Origin: Bacillota bacterium
GTDB taxonomy: Bacteria > Bacillota > UBA5301 > JASBVW01
Direction of reading: 5' to 3'
NCBI GenBank assembly: GCA_029961005.1
Contig: JASBVW010000093.1
Location: forward strand, 1-6,243
Length of the DNA: 6,243 nt
The notes beneath the pieces are model-generated. The model saw nothing but the letters and a program-made list of their open reading frames with translations, had not been told where the DNA came from and made no database searches. Below, piece by piece: positions 1 to 5,796 of this stretch. Numbering within the stretch: position 1 is the stretch's first letter; each line of letters opens with the position of its first letter. The position numbers and the translations under genes were made by a program.

Positions 1-1
1 G

Positions 2-85
2 GAGCCGCGCCGGTGGCGGCGGGTTCTGGCGCTGCCGGTCTTCGTTTGGTGGGTGCTGCGGGAGCGCTGGGCGGGAAGAGAATGA
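2..85 (+). CDS. Possible C-terminal tail of an upstream gene (partial)
   Basis: Reading frame 2 is open from the window edge to a TGA at 83-85, giving 27 residues rich in Arg and Trp with a short hydrophobic core (LALPVFVWWVL). The stop lies 13 bases before the GTG of the next gene and abuts its ribosome binding site, a spacing typical of genes in one operon. All three forward frames are open here because the DNA is GC-rich, so an open frame alone is weak evidence. The family cannot be recognised from this tail. Confidence 0.35.
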   Translation, partial: EPRRWRRVLALPVFVWWVLRERWAGRE

Positions 86-98
86 AGGGGGCGGTGCA

Positions 99-947
99 GT
101 GCGGCGCAAACTTCTTTATGATTACGCGGCCATTCTGCTGGGAGCCGTCTTGACAGCTTTGGGTTTAGATTTATTTCTGGTGCCCAATCGCATTGCCGCC
201 GGGGGCGTGAGCGGCCTGGCCACGGTCATCCATTACTGGACCGGCGCCGGGGTAGGCTTCATCATGCTGCTCATCAACCTACCGCTCTTGTGGGCTAGCC
301 TGCGCATGCTGGGACATGAGTTCGTGGTGCGCACCCTCTTCGGTACGGTGGCCCTCTCGATCGCGACCGATCTTTTGGCCTTCCTGCCGCCCTTGACCCT
401 CGATCCCCTGCTGGCCTCCTTTTACGGGGGGATCCTCTCCGGGGTGGGCATCGGGATCACCCTTAAGTGGCGGGGTTCTACCGGGGGGACGGACCTGGCG
501 GCGGCCTTGGTGCACCGCTCCCTCAAGACCAGCGTCGGACAGGCTCTTCTCTGCATCGACTTCGGCATTATTCTTCTGGCAGGAATCGCTTTTCGCTCTG
601 CCGAACTGGCCCTATACGCGTTGATCACCCTTTTCCTCACCTCGCGGACCATCGACGTGGTGCAGGAGGGCATGATCTACGCCAAGGCGGCCTACATTAT
701 CTCAGACCGGACGGAGGAGATTGCCCGGCGGGTCCTGCACGAGCTGGGCCGCGGGGCCACCATCCTGCAGGGGTGGGGAGCCTACACCGGGCAGGAGCGC
801 CGGGTTTTGCTGGTCATCGTAGCCCGCTCTGAGATCGCCCAGCTGAAAGAGATCGTGCTCACCCAAGACCCGCGGGCTTTCGTGGTGATCAGCGAGGCAC
901 ACGAGGTCTTGGGGGAAGGTTTCAAGCTGGAGGCGACGGGCGGGTAA
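99..947 (+). CDS. YitT family membrane protein (DUF161 + DUF2179)
   Basis: This 282-residue protein has the usual length and architecture of the YitT family. The N-terminal part holds about five or six hydrophobic segments (roughly residues 9-29, 49-70, 78-96, 105-123, 147-165 and 166-183). It carries the family-typical stretch VPNRIAAGGVSGLA (28-41) after the first helix and the glycine-rich GSTGGTD loop near 128. The last ~90 residues form a soluble, probably cytosolic DUF2179 domain that starts after the TSRTIDVVQEG junction and includes the RGATILQGWGAYTGQER segment. The GTG start is preferred because AAGGGGG at 85-91 is 7 bases upstream and the protein then begins in the expected short basic leader. 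The gene is 27 bases upstream of the transketolase genes and probably cotranscribed with them. YitT proteins are assumed to be transporters, but no substrate is established, so the cellular role is open. Confidence 0.9.
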   Translation: MRRKLLYDYAAILLGAVLTALGLDLFLVPNRIAAGGVSGLATVIHYWTGAGVGFIMLLINLPLLWASLRMLGHEFVVRTLFGTVALSIATDLLAFLPPLTLDPLLASFYGGILSGVGIGITLKWRGSTGGTDLAAALVHRSLKTSVGQALLCIDFGIILLAGIAFRSAELALYALITLFLTSRTIDVVQEGMIYAKAAYIISDRTEEIARRVLHELGRGATILQGWGAYTGQERRVLLVIVARSEIAQLKEIVLTQDPRAFVVISEAHEVLGEGFKLEATGG

Positions 948-957
948 AAGGCGGAGC

Positions 958-965
958 AAAGGAGG
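958..965 (+). promoter_or_regulatory. Ribosome binding site fixing the TTG start at 975
   Basis: AAAGGAGG is a near-perfect Shine-Dalgarno sequence located 9 bases before the TTG at 975. It selects this TTG over the second in-frame TTG at 981, and there is no in-frame ATG nearby. Confidence 0.75.
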
Positions 966-1454
966 CAGCGGAAGTTGGCCTTGACGGCGGAAGAAGTGCA
1001 GTACCTGGCGGAAAAGGCGCTGGCGGTGCGGCGGCACATCATTACCATGACGGGGGCTGCCGGTTCGGGCCATCCGGGCGGCTCCCTTTCGGCGACGGAT
1101 CTCCTGGTGGCCCTTTATTTTCTGATCATGCGGGTTGACCCGCAGCGCCCTCAGTGGCCGGATCGGGACCGCTTGGTCCTGGCCAAGGGGCACGCCGCCC
1201 CGGCCCTCTATGCGGTGCTGGCGGAGCGCGGCTACTTTCCGGTGGAGGAGCTTTTGACCTTGCGCCGCTTTGGCTCCCGGCTGCAGGGGCACCCGGATAT
1301 GAAGCGCCTGCCCGGGGTGGAGGCTTCCACCGGTTCCCTGGGCCAGGGGCTCTCCATCGCCAATGGGATGGCTTTGGCGGCCAAGCTGGACGGGAAGGAC
1401 TGGCGGGTCTACGCCCTCCTGGGGGACGGGGAGACCGAGGAGGGGCAGGTGTGG

Positions 1455-1457
1455 TAG
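1455..1457 (+). other. In-frame amber codon within transketolase
   Basis: TAG stands at codon 161, directly after GDGETEEGQVW and before AVMTAAH. A single G-to-T change from GAG would create it. The missing residue aligns with Glu167 of yeast transketolase, counting from Asp157 of GDG. That residue belongs to the glutamate cluster at the dimer interface (Glu162, Glu167, Glu418). The other two are present here as Glu156 and as Glu58 of the partner subunit. Confidence 0.9.
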
Positions 1458-1460
1458 GCC

Positions 1461-1814
1461 GTGATGACAGCGGCCCACCGAAAGCTGGACAACCTGACGG
1501 CTATCGTGGATTACAACCGCCTGCAGATCGACGGGGACGTGCGGGAGGTCAAGTCCGTGCAGGACTTGGCCCGCCGCTTGGAAGCCTTTGGGTGGCGGGT
1601 ATGGGAGATCGACGGCCACAATTGGCAGGAGATAGTCGGGGCGCTGGAGGAGGCGCGCCGGAGCAAAGGCCGGCCGGGAGCCATCATTGCCCACACAGTG
1701 AAAGGGAAAGGGGTTTCCTTCATGGAAGGGAAAGTGGACTGGCACGGGACGGCACCCAAGGGTGAAGAAGTGGAGCGCGCCCTGGCGGAGCTGGGAAAGG
1801 CGGTGCGGCCATGA
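1461..1814 (+). CDS. Alternative: separately translated C-terminal piece of the transketolase N-subunit
   Basis: If the TAG terminates translation, ribosomes could restart at GTG 1461 or ATG 1464, only 3 or 6 bases after the stop, and make a 117-residue piece with the DYNRLQIDG metal-binding segment and the conserved HTVKGKGVSFME segment. AGGAGG at 1438-1443 lies 17-20 bases upstream, too far for normal initiation and explained by the conserved Glu-Glu-Gly codons. Reinitiation would therefore depend on translational coupling. This is an alternative reading of the 3' part of the interrupted gene, not an additional gene. Confidence 0.25.
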   Translation: MMTAAHRKLDNLTAIVDYNRLQIDGDVREVKSVQDLARRLEAFGWRVWEIDGHNWQEIVGALEEARRSKGRPGAIIAHTVKGKGVSFMEGKVDWHGTAPKGEEVERALAELGKAVRP

Positions 1815-2773
1815 GCGCTAAACTGATCTCTACCCGGGCCGCGTACGGCCGGGCCCTGGTCAAACTGGGCCGCCTTCGCCCGGAGGTGGTGGTCCTGGAC
1901 GCCGACCTCTCCAAGTCCACCCGGACCATCGATTTCGCCCGGGAGTTTCCGGAACGGTTCTTTGAGATGGGAGTGGCGGAGCAGGACATGATGGGAACGG
2001 CGGCCGGGTTGGCGGCGGCGGGAAAGATCCCCTTCGCCAGCTCCTTTGCCATCTTTGCCACCGGCCGGGCGTGGGAGCAGGTGCGCAACTCCATCGCCTA
2101 TCCCCGGCTGAACGTCAAGATTGCGGCCACCCACGCCGGGATCACGGTAGGGGAAGACGGGGCGTCGCACCAGTCGGTGGAGGACATCGCTCTCATGCGC
2201 GTCATTCCGCACCTGGTGGTGATCGTCCCTGCTGACGCTGTGGAGACGGAGCAGGCTGTAGAGGCCGCGGCCGCCCACCCCGGCCCCGTCTACCTGCGCC
2301 TGGGGCGGAGCGAGGTGCCGGTGCTCTTCGACGAGGGGTACCGCTTCCAGTTGGGGAAGGCGGCCCTTCTGCGCGAGGGGAAGGACGTAGCCATCGTCGC
2401 CTGCGGGATCATGGTGGCGGCCGCCTTGGAGGCGGCGAAGGAGCTGGCCGGCGAGGGCATTGAGGCCCGAGTCCTGAACATGAGCACAGTCAAGCCCCTG
2501 GACCGGGAGGCGGTGGTGGCCGCGGCCCGCCAGACGGGGGCTGTGGTCACGGCCGAGGAACACAGCGTCATCGGTGGACTGGGCAGCGCGGTGGCGGAGG
2601 TGCTGGGCGAGGAGTGCCCGGTGCCGCTGCGGATGGTGGGCATTCGCGACCAGTTTGGGCAATCCGGGACCCCGGCCGAGCTTCTGCGCGCCTACGGCCT
2701 GACTGCCGAGGACGTGGCCCGGGCGGCTCGGCAAGCGGTGGCGGCCAAAAAAGGGCGGGCTGCGGGCTGCTGA
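1811..2773 (+). CDS. Transketolase, C-terminal subunit
   Basis: This 320-residue protein carries the pyrimidine-binding domain (about 1-165) and the C-terminal transketolase domain (about 185-310), the normal length for a stand-alone C-terminal subunit. It contains GVAEQDM with Glu58, the residue expected to activate the TPP aminopyrimidine and equivalent to Glu418 of yeast transketolase. It also has EDGASHQSVED with His120 and the YLRLGRSE strand after it. The C-terminal domain shows the VACGIMV and TAEEHSVIGGLGSA segments of the family. It is too short to be 1-deoxyxylulose-5-phosphate synthase, which is a single chain of about 620 residues. The ATG overlaps the stop of the N-subunit gene as ATGA, so its translation is probably coupled to that gene. 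This matters because a stop inside the upstream gene could lower expression here too. The frame is intact with no sign of decay. Confidence 0.93.
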   Translation: MSAKLISTRAAYGRALVKLGRLRPEVVVLDADLSKSTRTIDFAREFPERFFEMGVAEQDMMGTAAGLAAAGKIPFASSFAIFATGRAWEQVRNSIAYPRLNVKIAATHAGITVGEDGASHQSVEDIALMRVIPHLVVIVPADAVETEQAVEAAAAHPGPVYLRLGRSEVPVLFDEGYRFQLGKAALLREGKDVAIVACGIMVAAALEAAKELAGEGIEARVLNMSTVKPLDREAVVAAARQTGAVVTAEEHSVIGGLGSAVAEVLGEECPVPLRMVGIRDQFGQSGTPAELLRAYGLTAEDVARAARQAVAAKKGRAAGC

Positions 2774-2804
2774 TTTTTACTCTTTTTTCCTCTGCTGCCG
2801 CGAA

Positions 2805-2821
2805 ACCTTTTCTCGAAAGGT
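2805..2821. repeat. Perfect 6-bp inverted repeat (small hairpin or operator)
   Basis: ACCTTT and AAAGGT are exact reverse complements separated by TCTCG. The stem has only two G-C pairs and is not followed directly by a T run, so it is a poor terminator. A protein-binding half-site pair is possible. Confidence 0.35.
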
Positions 2822-2863
2822 CAAGGAAATTTTAGAACGATGGCGAAGAGACTTAAGTAAGCC

Positions 2864-2881
2864 GAGGGGAGGCCTTCCCTC
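2864..2881. repeat. 7-bp inverted repeat with GGCC loop in the ftsE leader
   Basis: GAGGGGA and TTCCCTC pair over 7 positions, one of them a G-U wobble in RNA, around a four-base GGCC loop. It lies 12 bases before the ftsE ribosome binding site and could form a hairpin in the leader transcript. No U tract follows, so it is not a terminator. Confidence 0.35.
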
Positions 2882-2913
2882 CAATCTCCAGCAGAGGAGA
2901 GCCTGTCAGCCCG

Positions 2914-3594
2914 ATGATTCAGTTTCACAAGGTGAGCAAAGTCTACCCCAATGGCGCTTTGGCGCTCCTCAAGGTGGACCTCCATATCCCTCCGGTGGAC
3001 TTTGTTTTTTTGGTCGGCCCCAGCGGGGCGGGCAAGTCCACCCTCATGAAGCTGATCATCCGCCAGGAGTTGCCTTCGGAAGGGCAGGTGGTGGTCAACG
3101 GCAAGAACGTGGCCCGCCTGCGGAAGAGCGAAATTCCCCTTTTGCGCCGCAAGGTGGGGGTGATCTTCCAGGACTTTAAGCTCTTGCCGGACCGGACGGT
3201 GTGGGAGAACGTGGCCTTCGCCCTGGAGGTGGCCGAGGTGAGCCCCCGGGAGATCCGCAAGCGCGTCCCCGCCATCCTGCAGTTGGTGGGGCTGGAACAC
3301 AAAGCCTCGGCTTTGCCGGGGGAGCTCTCGGGGGGAGAGCAGCAGCGGGTTTCTTTGGCCAGAGCGGTGGTGCACAATCCGCTGGTGCTCCTGGCCGACG
3401 AGCCCACGGGCAACCTGGACCCTGCCACCTCTTTGGAGATCATGGAGCTCCTGGAGCGCATCAACCTCCGGGGCACCACCGTGGTCATGGCTACCCATAA
3501 CCGGGAGATCGTGGATCGCATGAAAAAGCGGGTGGTGGCCCTGGAGGGCGGCCGGGTAGTGCGGGACGAGCAGAAAGGCAGGTACGGGCGATGA
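2914..3594 (+). CDS. ftsE: Cell division ATP-binding protein FtsE
   Basis: This 226-residue protein is the cytoplasmic ATPase of the FtsEX complex, which uses ATP binding and hydrolysis to switch cell wall hydrolases on through FtsX rather than to transport a solute. All ABC motifs are present: Walker A GPSGAGKST (35-43), Q-loop Gln86 in VIFQDFKLL, signature LSGGEQQR (138-145), Walker B LLADEP with Asp162 and catalytic Glu163, D-loop GNLD and switch His195. The VIFQDFKLLPDRTVWENVAF segment is characteristic of FtsE among ABC proteins. Length is normal for the family. The stop overlaps the ftsX start as ATGA, so the two are translationally coupled. The ATG is the only good start, although its ribosome binding site is 14 bases away. 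Val28 is odd: the turn before the Walker A strand usually has Gly (xxG-E/D-F), and GTG differs from GGG by one base. Confidence 0.96.
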   Translation: MIQFHKVSKVYPNGALALLKVDLHIPPVDFVFLVGPSGAGKSTLMKLIIRQELPSEGQVVVNGKNVARLRKSEIPLLRRKVGVIFQDFKLLPDRTVWENVAFALEVAEVSPREIRKRVPAILQLVGLEHKASALPGELSGGEQQRVSLARAVVHNPLVLLADEPTGNLDPATSLEIMELLERINLRGTTVVMATHNREIVDRMKKRVVALEGGRVVRDEQKGRYGR

Positions 3595-4475
3595 AGATCC
3601 GGACCGTTTTGCGCTTGGCCTGGCAGGGGCTGGCGGGGCTCTGGCGCACCCGCTTTTTGGGGACGGCGGCCTTTACCACCATCGTGCTGGCCCTCATGGT
3701 GATGGGGATCTTCTTGGTCTTTCTGGCCAATCTCTCTCACTTGGCCCAGGGGCTGGAGGAGCGGGTACAGCTGCGGGTTTTTCTGGCGGACGGGCTCTCC
3801 CCGGAGGCGATGGCGAAGGTGGGGGAGCAGATTCGGACCCTTCCGGAGGTGGAACGGGCCACCTTTGTCTCGCGCAGCGAGGCTCTGGAGCGGCTGAAGC
3901 GGCAGTTTGCCGGCCGGGAGGAGGTCTTCGAGCTGGTGGAGGAAAACCCGCTGCCAGATTCCTATGTGGTGCAACCGGCGCCGGGGACCGACTGGGCGAA
4001 GCTCTCCCGCGCCCTGGAGCAGATCGAGGGGGTGGAGCGCGCCACGTACGGCGAAGAGATCGTGCGCCGCGCCCTGCTCTTTCTGCGCATGACTACGGCG
4101 GCCACACTGGCAGCGGCAGCTTTTCTGGCCGTGGCCATTACCTTCATTATTATGAACGTCATCCGCCTGACCGTCTACGCCCGGCGGAGGGAGATTGAGA
4201 TTATGCGCCTGGTGGGGGCTTCGGATTCCTACATTCATTTTCCTTTTCTGTGTGAGGGGTTCTTCCTCGGTTTCTGCGGGGCACTTCTGGCAGCGCTGGG
4301 AGTGGATCGGGCTTACTTGTGGCTGAGCGAACAGATGAGCCGCAGCATTCCTTTTCTGCCGCTTTTGGGTAGGGATGCTTTTTGGCTGCAGGCCATGAGT
4401 GCTCTGATCGGCCTGGGCGCCTTGATGGGGGTAGTGGGGAGTTATCTCTCGGTCAAGAGGTTTCTCCGGGCGTAA
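3591..4475 (+). CDS. ftsX: Cell division protein FtsX, permease-like subunit
   Basis: This 294-residue protein is the membrane partner of FtsE and has the expected four-helix layout: helix 1 at about 23-47, a large extracytoplasmic domain (about 48-165), helix 2 at about 168-190, helix 3 at about 217-238 and helix 4 at about 266-285. The extracytoplasmic domain contains VFLADGLSPEAM and the VERATFVSRSEALERLK segment typical of FtsX. It is the part that contacts coiled-coil hydrolase activators in characterised systems. The loop after helix 2 has YARRREIEIMRLVGASD, the conserved motif that couples to the ATPase. The start overlaps the ftsE stop as ATGA. A 23-base gap separates it from the M23 peptidase gene, the probable partner hydrolase. 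Confidence 0.96.
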   Translation: MKIRTVLRLAWQGLAGLWRTRFLGTAAFTTIVLALMVMGIFLVFLANLSHLAQGLEERVQLRVFLADGLSPEAMAKVGEQIRTLPEVERATFVSRSEALERLKRQFAGREEVFELVEENPLPDSYVVQPAPGTDWAKLSRALEQIEGVERATYGEEIVRRALLFLRMTTAATLAAAAFLAVAITFIIMNVIRLTVYARRREIEIMRLVGASDSYIHFPFLCEGFFLGFCGALLAALGVDRAYLWLSEQMSRSIPFLPLLGRDAFWLQAMSALIGLGALMGVVGSYLSVKRFLRA

Positions 4476-4498
4476 GAGTTCCGGCAGGGGGGTAAAGA

Positions 4499-5737
4499 GT
4501 GGCAGAGTCCTCTCCCGGCAAGAGAAAATGGCTCTGGCGCGCTTTCCGCGGCTCGGCGGCGCTGGTGTTGGCCTTTTCTCTCCTCTTCTCCGGCGCGGGT
4601 GCCGGCAGGGCGGAGAAGCCGGCCCAGGGCAGCGACCTGAAAGAGCAGCGGGAGCAGTTGAATCAGGTGCAGAATCAGATCGACCAGACCCGCCGCCAGC
4701 TGGACCAGGTGACGAAACAGGAGAAGAAGGTCTTGCTAGAGCTGGAGCGCGTGGAGAAGGAGCTGGACCGCACCCGGGATGAGCTGGGCTACGTGGAAGG
4801 GCAATACCGCCAGGCCACGGCCGAAAGCCTACGGCTGCAAAAGAGCCTGGCAGAGGCGGAGCGCCAGCTGGCGGAGGCCGACGCTCAGCTGCAAGCGCAT
4901 TTGGCGCGCTACAACCGGCGCTTGCGGGCCATTTACGAGTGGGGAGAGCCGGGCTACTTGGAGCTGGTCTTTACGGCGGAGGACTATGCCGACCTGATCG
5001 TGCGCGCGGAACTCTTCCGCCGGCTTCTCCAATCCGATGCCCGGCTTTACCGGGAGGTGCAAGCGGAGAAGGCCCGGGTGGTGGCCGTGCGAGCGCGCGT
5101 GGCCGGCCGCAGGGCGGAGGTGGAGAAGAACAGGCAGCGCATGGCCGCTCTCCGGGCAGAGATTGCCCGCAAGGCGAGCCAGCTGGAGGCCCGGGTGCGG
5201 GAGCGAGAGCGCGTCCTGGCGGAGATCCAGTCCCGGCGGGAGAGTTACGAGCAGGCGCTGCGGGAACTGGAAGAGACCTCGCGCCGCCTGGAGAAGTGGA
5301 TTCAGGAGCAGCAGTTGCGCTACCAGCGGGCGGGGGATCTGGCCAAGCTCAAAGGGACGTTCCTGTGGCCGGTGAGGGGGCGCGTCACCTCAGAATTCGG
5401 CTGGCGCGTTCACCCCATCTTTAAGACCCGGCTCTTTCACGAGGGGCTGGACCTGGCCGTGCCCATGGGCACGCCGGTCAAGGCGGCTGCCCCCGGCCAG
5501 GTGATCCTGTCCGGTTGGGCCGGGGGGTACGGCAAGACCGTGATCATCGATCACGGGGGAGGGGTCTCGACCCTGTACGGGCACAACTCCCGGTTAAAGG
5601 TGGCGGTAGGGGATCAGGTGGCGGCCGGAGAGGTGATCGCCGAGGCGGGCAGCACCGGTTTTTCCACCGGACCGCACGTGCATTTTGAGGTGCGGGTGAA
5701 CGGGGTGCCGGTCGACCCCCGCGACTGGCTGGAGTGA
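4499..5737 (+). CDS. Secreted coiled-coil M23 murein endopeptidase (EnvC-like architecture)
   Basis: This 412-residue protein begins with a signal peptide: basic residues KRK at 8-10, a hydrophobic core at about 19-31 and likely cleavage after Ala38. A long Glu/Arg/Gln-rich coiled coil follows (about 45-135 and 190-285), broken by a conserved insert beginning near Tyr138 (AIYEWGEPGYLELVF). The C-terminal M23/LytM domain (about 288-412) has the full active site: zinc ligands His314 and Asp318 (HxxxD) and His395, with catalytic His362 and His393 (HVH). It should therefore cut peptidoglycan cross-bridges itself, whereas E. coli EnvC has a degenerate LytM domain and only activates amidases. Its position directly after ftsX suggests FtsEX controls it through the coiled coil, as shown for EnvC, PcsB and CwlO. 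That link is inference from context. The GTG start has an AGGGGGGT site (4486-4493) 5 bases upstream. Confidence 0.93.
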   Translation: MAESSPGKRKWLWRAFRGSAALVLAFSLLFSGAGAGRAEKPAQGSDLKEQREQLNQVQNQIDQTRRQLDQVTKQEKKVLLELERVEKELDRTRDELGYVEGQYRQATAESLRLQKSLAEAERQLAEADAQLQAHLARYNRRLRAIYEWGEPGYLELVFTAEDYADLIVRAELFRRLLQSDARLYREVQAEKARVVAVRARVAGRRAEVEKNRQRMAALRAEIARKASQLEARVRERERVLAEIQSRRESYEQALRELEETSRRLEKWIQEQQLRYQRAGDLAKLKGTFLWPVRGRVTSEFGWRVHPIFKTRLFHEGLDLAVPMGTPVKAAAPGQVILSGWAGGYGKTVIIDHGGGVSTLYGHNSRLKVAVGDQVAAGEVIAEAGSTGFSTGPHVHFEVRVNGVPVDPRDWLE

Positions 5738-5767
5738 GCATGTAGCCCTGGGTGCGGGCATACCTTA
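5738..5767 (+). promoter_or_regulatory. Candidate sigma-E-like sporulation promoter for the S41 peptidase
   Basis: GCATGTA (5738-5744), a 14-base spacer and CATACCTTA (5759-5767) resemble the Bacillus subtilis mother-cell sigma-E pattern (KMATATT, about 14 bases, CATACAnT). The -35 matches 5 of 7 positions, and the -10 has one mismatch. The -10 also fits the sigma-K form CATAnnnTA. A start about 7 bases after the -10 would give a short leader ending in the strong ribosome binding site at 5784-5790. It begins immediately after the M23 stop codon. The evidence is motif resemblance only. Confidence 0.35.
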
Positions 5768-5783
5768 TACGGAAAGTGAGGAG

Positions 5784-5790
5784 AAGGAGG
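5784..5790 (+). promoter_or_regulatory. Ribosome binding site fixing the ATG at 5797
   Basis: AAGGAGG lies 6 bases before ATG 5797, the best Shine-Dalgarno match and spacing in the window. It supports this start for the truncated peptidase gene. Confidence 0.8.
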
Positions 5791-5796
5791 AGCGGA

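Larger units (their letters stand above)
975..1814 (+). pseudogene. Transketolase, N-terminal subunit, interrupted by in-frame TAG
   Basis: Read through the TAG, this gene would encode about 279 residues, the usual size for the N-terminal half of a split transketolase. This half binds thiamine diphosphate and Mg and, with the partner encoded next, transfers two-carbon ketol units between sugar phosphates in the non-oxidative pentose phosphate pathway. Visible motifs are GSGHPGGSLS (30-39), AKGHAAPALYA with His73, the metal-binding GDG (Asp151) and DYN (Asn181). The Asp-to-Asn spacing is 30, matching Asp157/Asn187 of yeast transketolase if the TAG is counted as one residue. Codon 161 is TAG where relatives have Glu (GQVW-E-A). 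Without readthrough, the pieces are 160 residues (975-1457) and 117 residues (GTG 1461 or ATG 1464 to 1814), and each holds only one of the two metal ligands. The TTG start is set by AAAGGAGG. The reading frame downstream of the TAG shows no further decay and overlaps the next gene by ATGA. It may be a pseudogene, a sequencing error or a recoded gene. Confidence 0.85.
2774..2913. other. 140-bp intergenic region between the transketolase and ftsEX groups
   Basis: This is the longest gap in the window and is less GC-rich than the genes around it. It opens with two T runs (2774-2778 and 2783-2788) just after the tktC stop, but no GC-rich hairpin precedes them, so I do not call an intrinsic terminator. 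It contains two inverted repeats (2805-2821 and 2864-2881) and the palindrome ACTTAAGT (2851-2858). A weak sigma-A-like pair, TTTAGA (2831-2836) and TTAAGT (2853-2858) with a 16-base spacer, could drive ftsE, but it matches consensus at only 4 and 3 of 6 positions. The ribosome binding site of ftsE (AGAGGAG, 2893-2899) lies 14 bases before its ATG, longer than usual. Confidence 0.5.

Noticed and set aside
702..1745. 347-codon open frame on the minus strand
   Set aside because: It lies opposite yitT and the transketolase N-subunit, both with clear family motifs. Its translation is low-complexity, rich in Pro, Gln, His and Arg, as expected for the antisense of GC-rich genes.
1154..1765. 203-codon forward frame running across the amber codon
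   Set aside because: It is in a different frame from the transketolase, is Gly/Ala/Arg-rich and lacks any domain. It gives no evidence that a frameshift bypasses the TAG, because the motifs on both sides of the TAG are in the same frame.
1511..2734. 407-codon open frame on the minus strand
   Set aside because: It is antisense to the transketolase genes, and the translation has no recognisable domain and a skewed composition.
975..2773. 1-deoxyxylulose-5-phosphate synthase instead of transketolase
   Set aside because: The two-gene organisation, the subunit lengths and motifs such as HTVKGKGVSFME and the 30-residue Asp-Asn spacing fit split transketolases.
2753..2790. Intrinsic terminator after the transketolase C-subunit
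   Set aside because: T runs are present, but the preceding GGGCGGGCTGCGGGCTGC cannot fold back on itself because it lacks complementary C-rich sequence.
2943..4238. 431-codon open frame on the minus strand
   Set aside because: It is antisense to ftsE and ftsX, whose motifs are unambiguous; the long open frame is a by-product of high GC.
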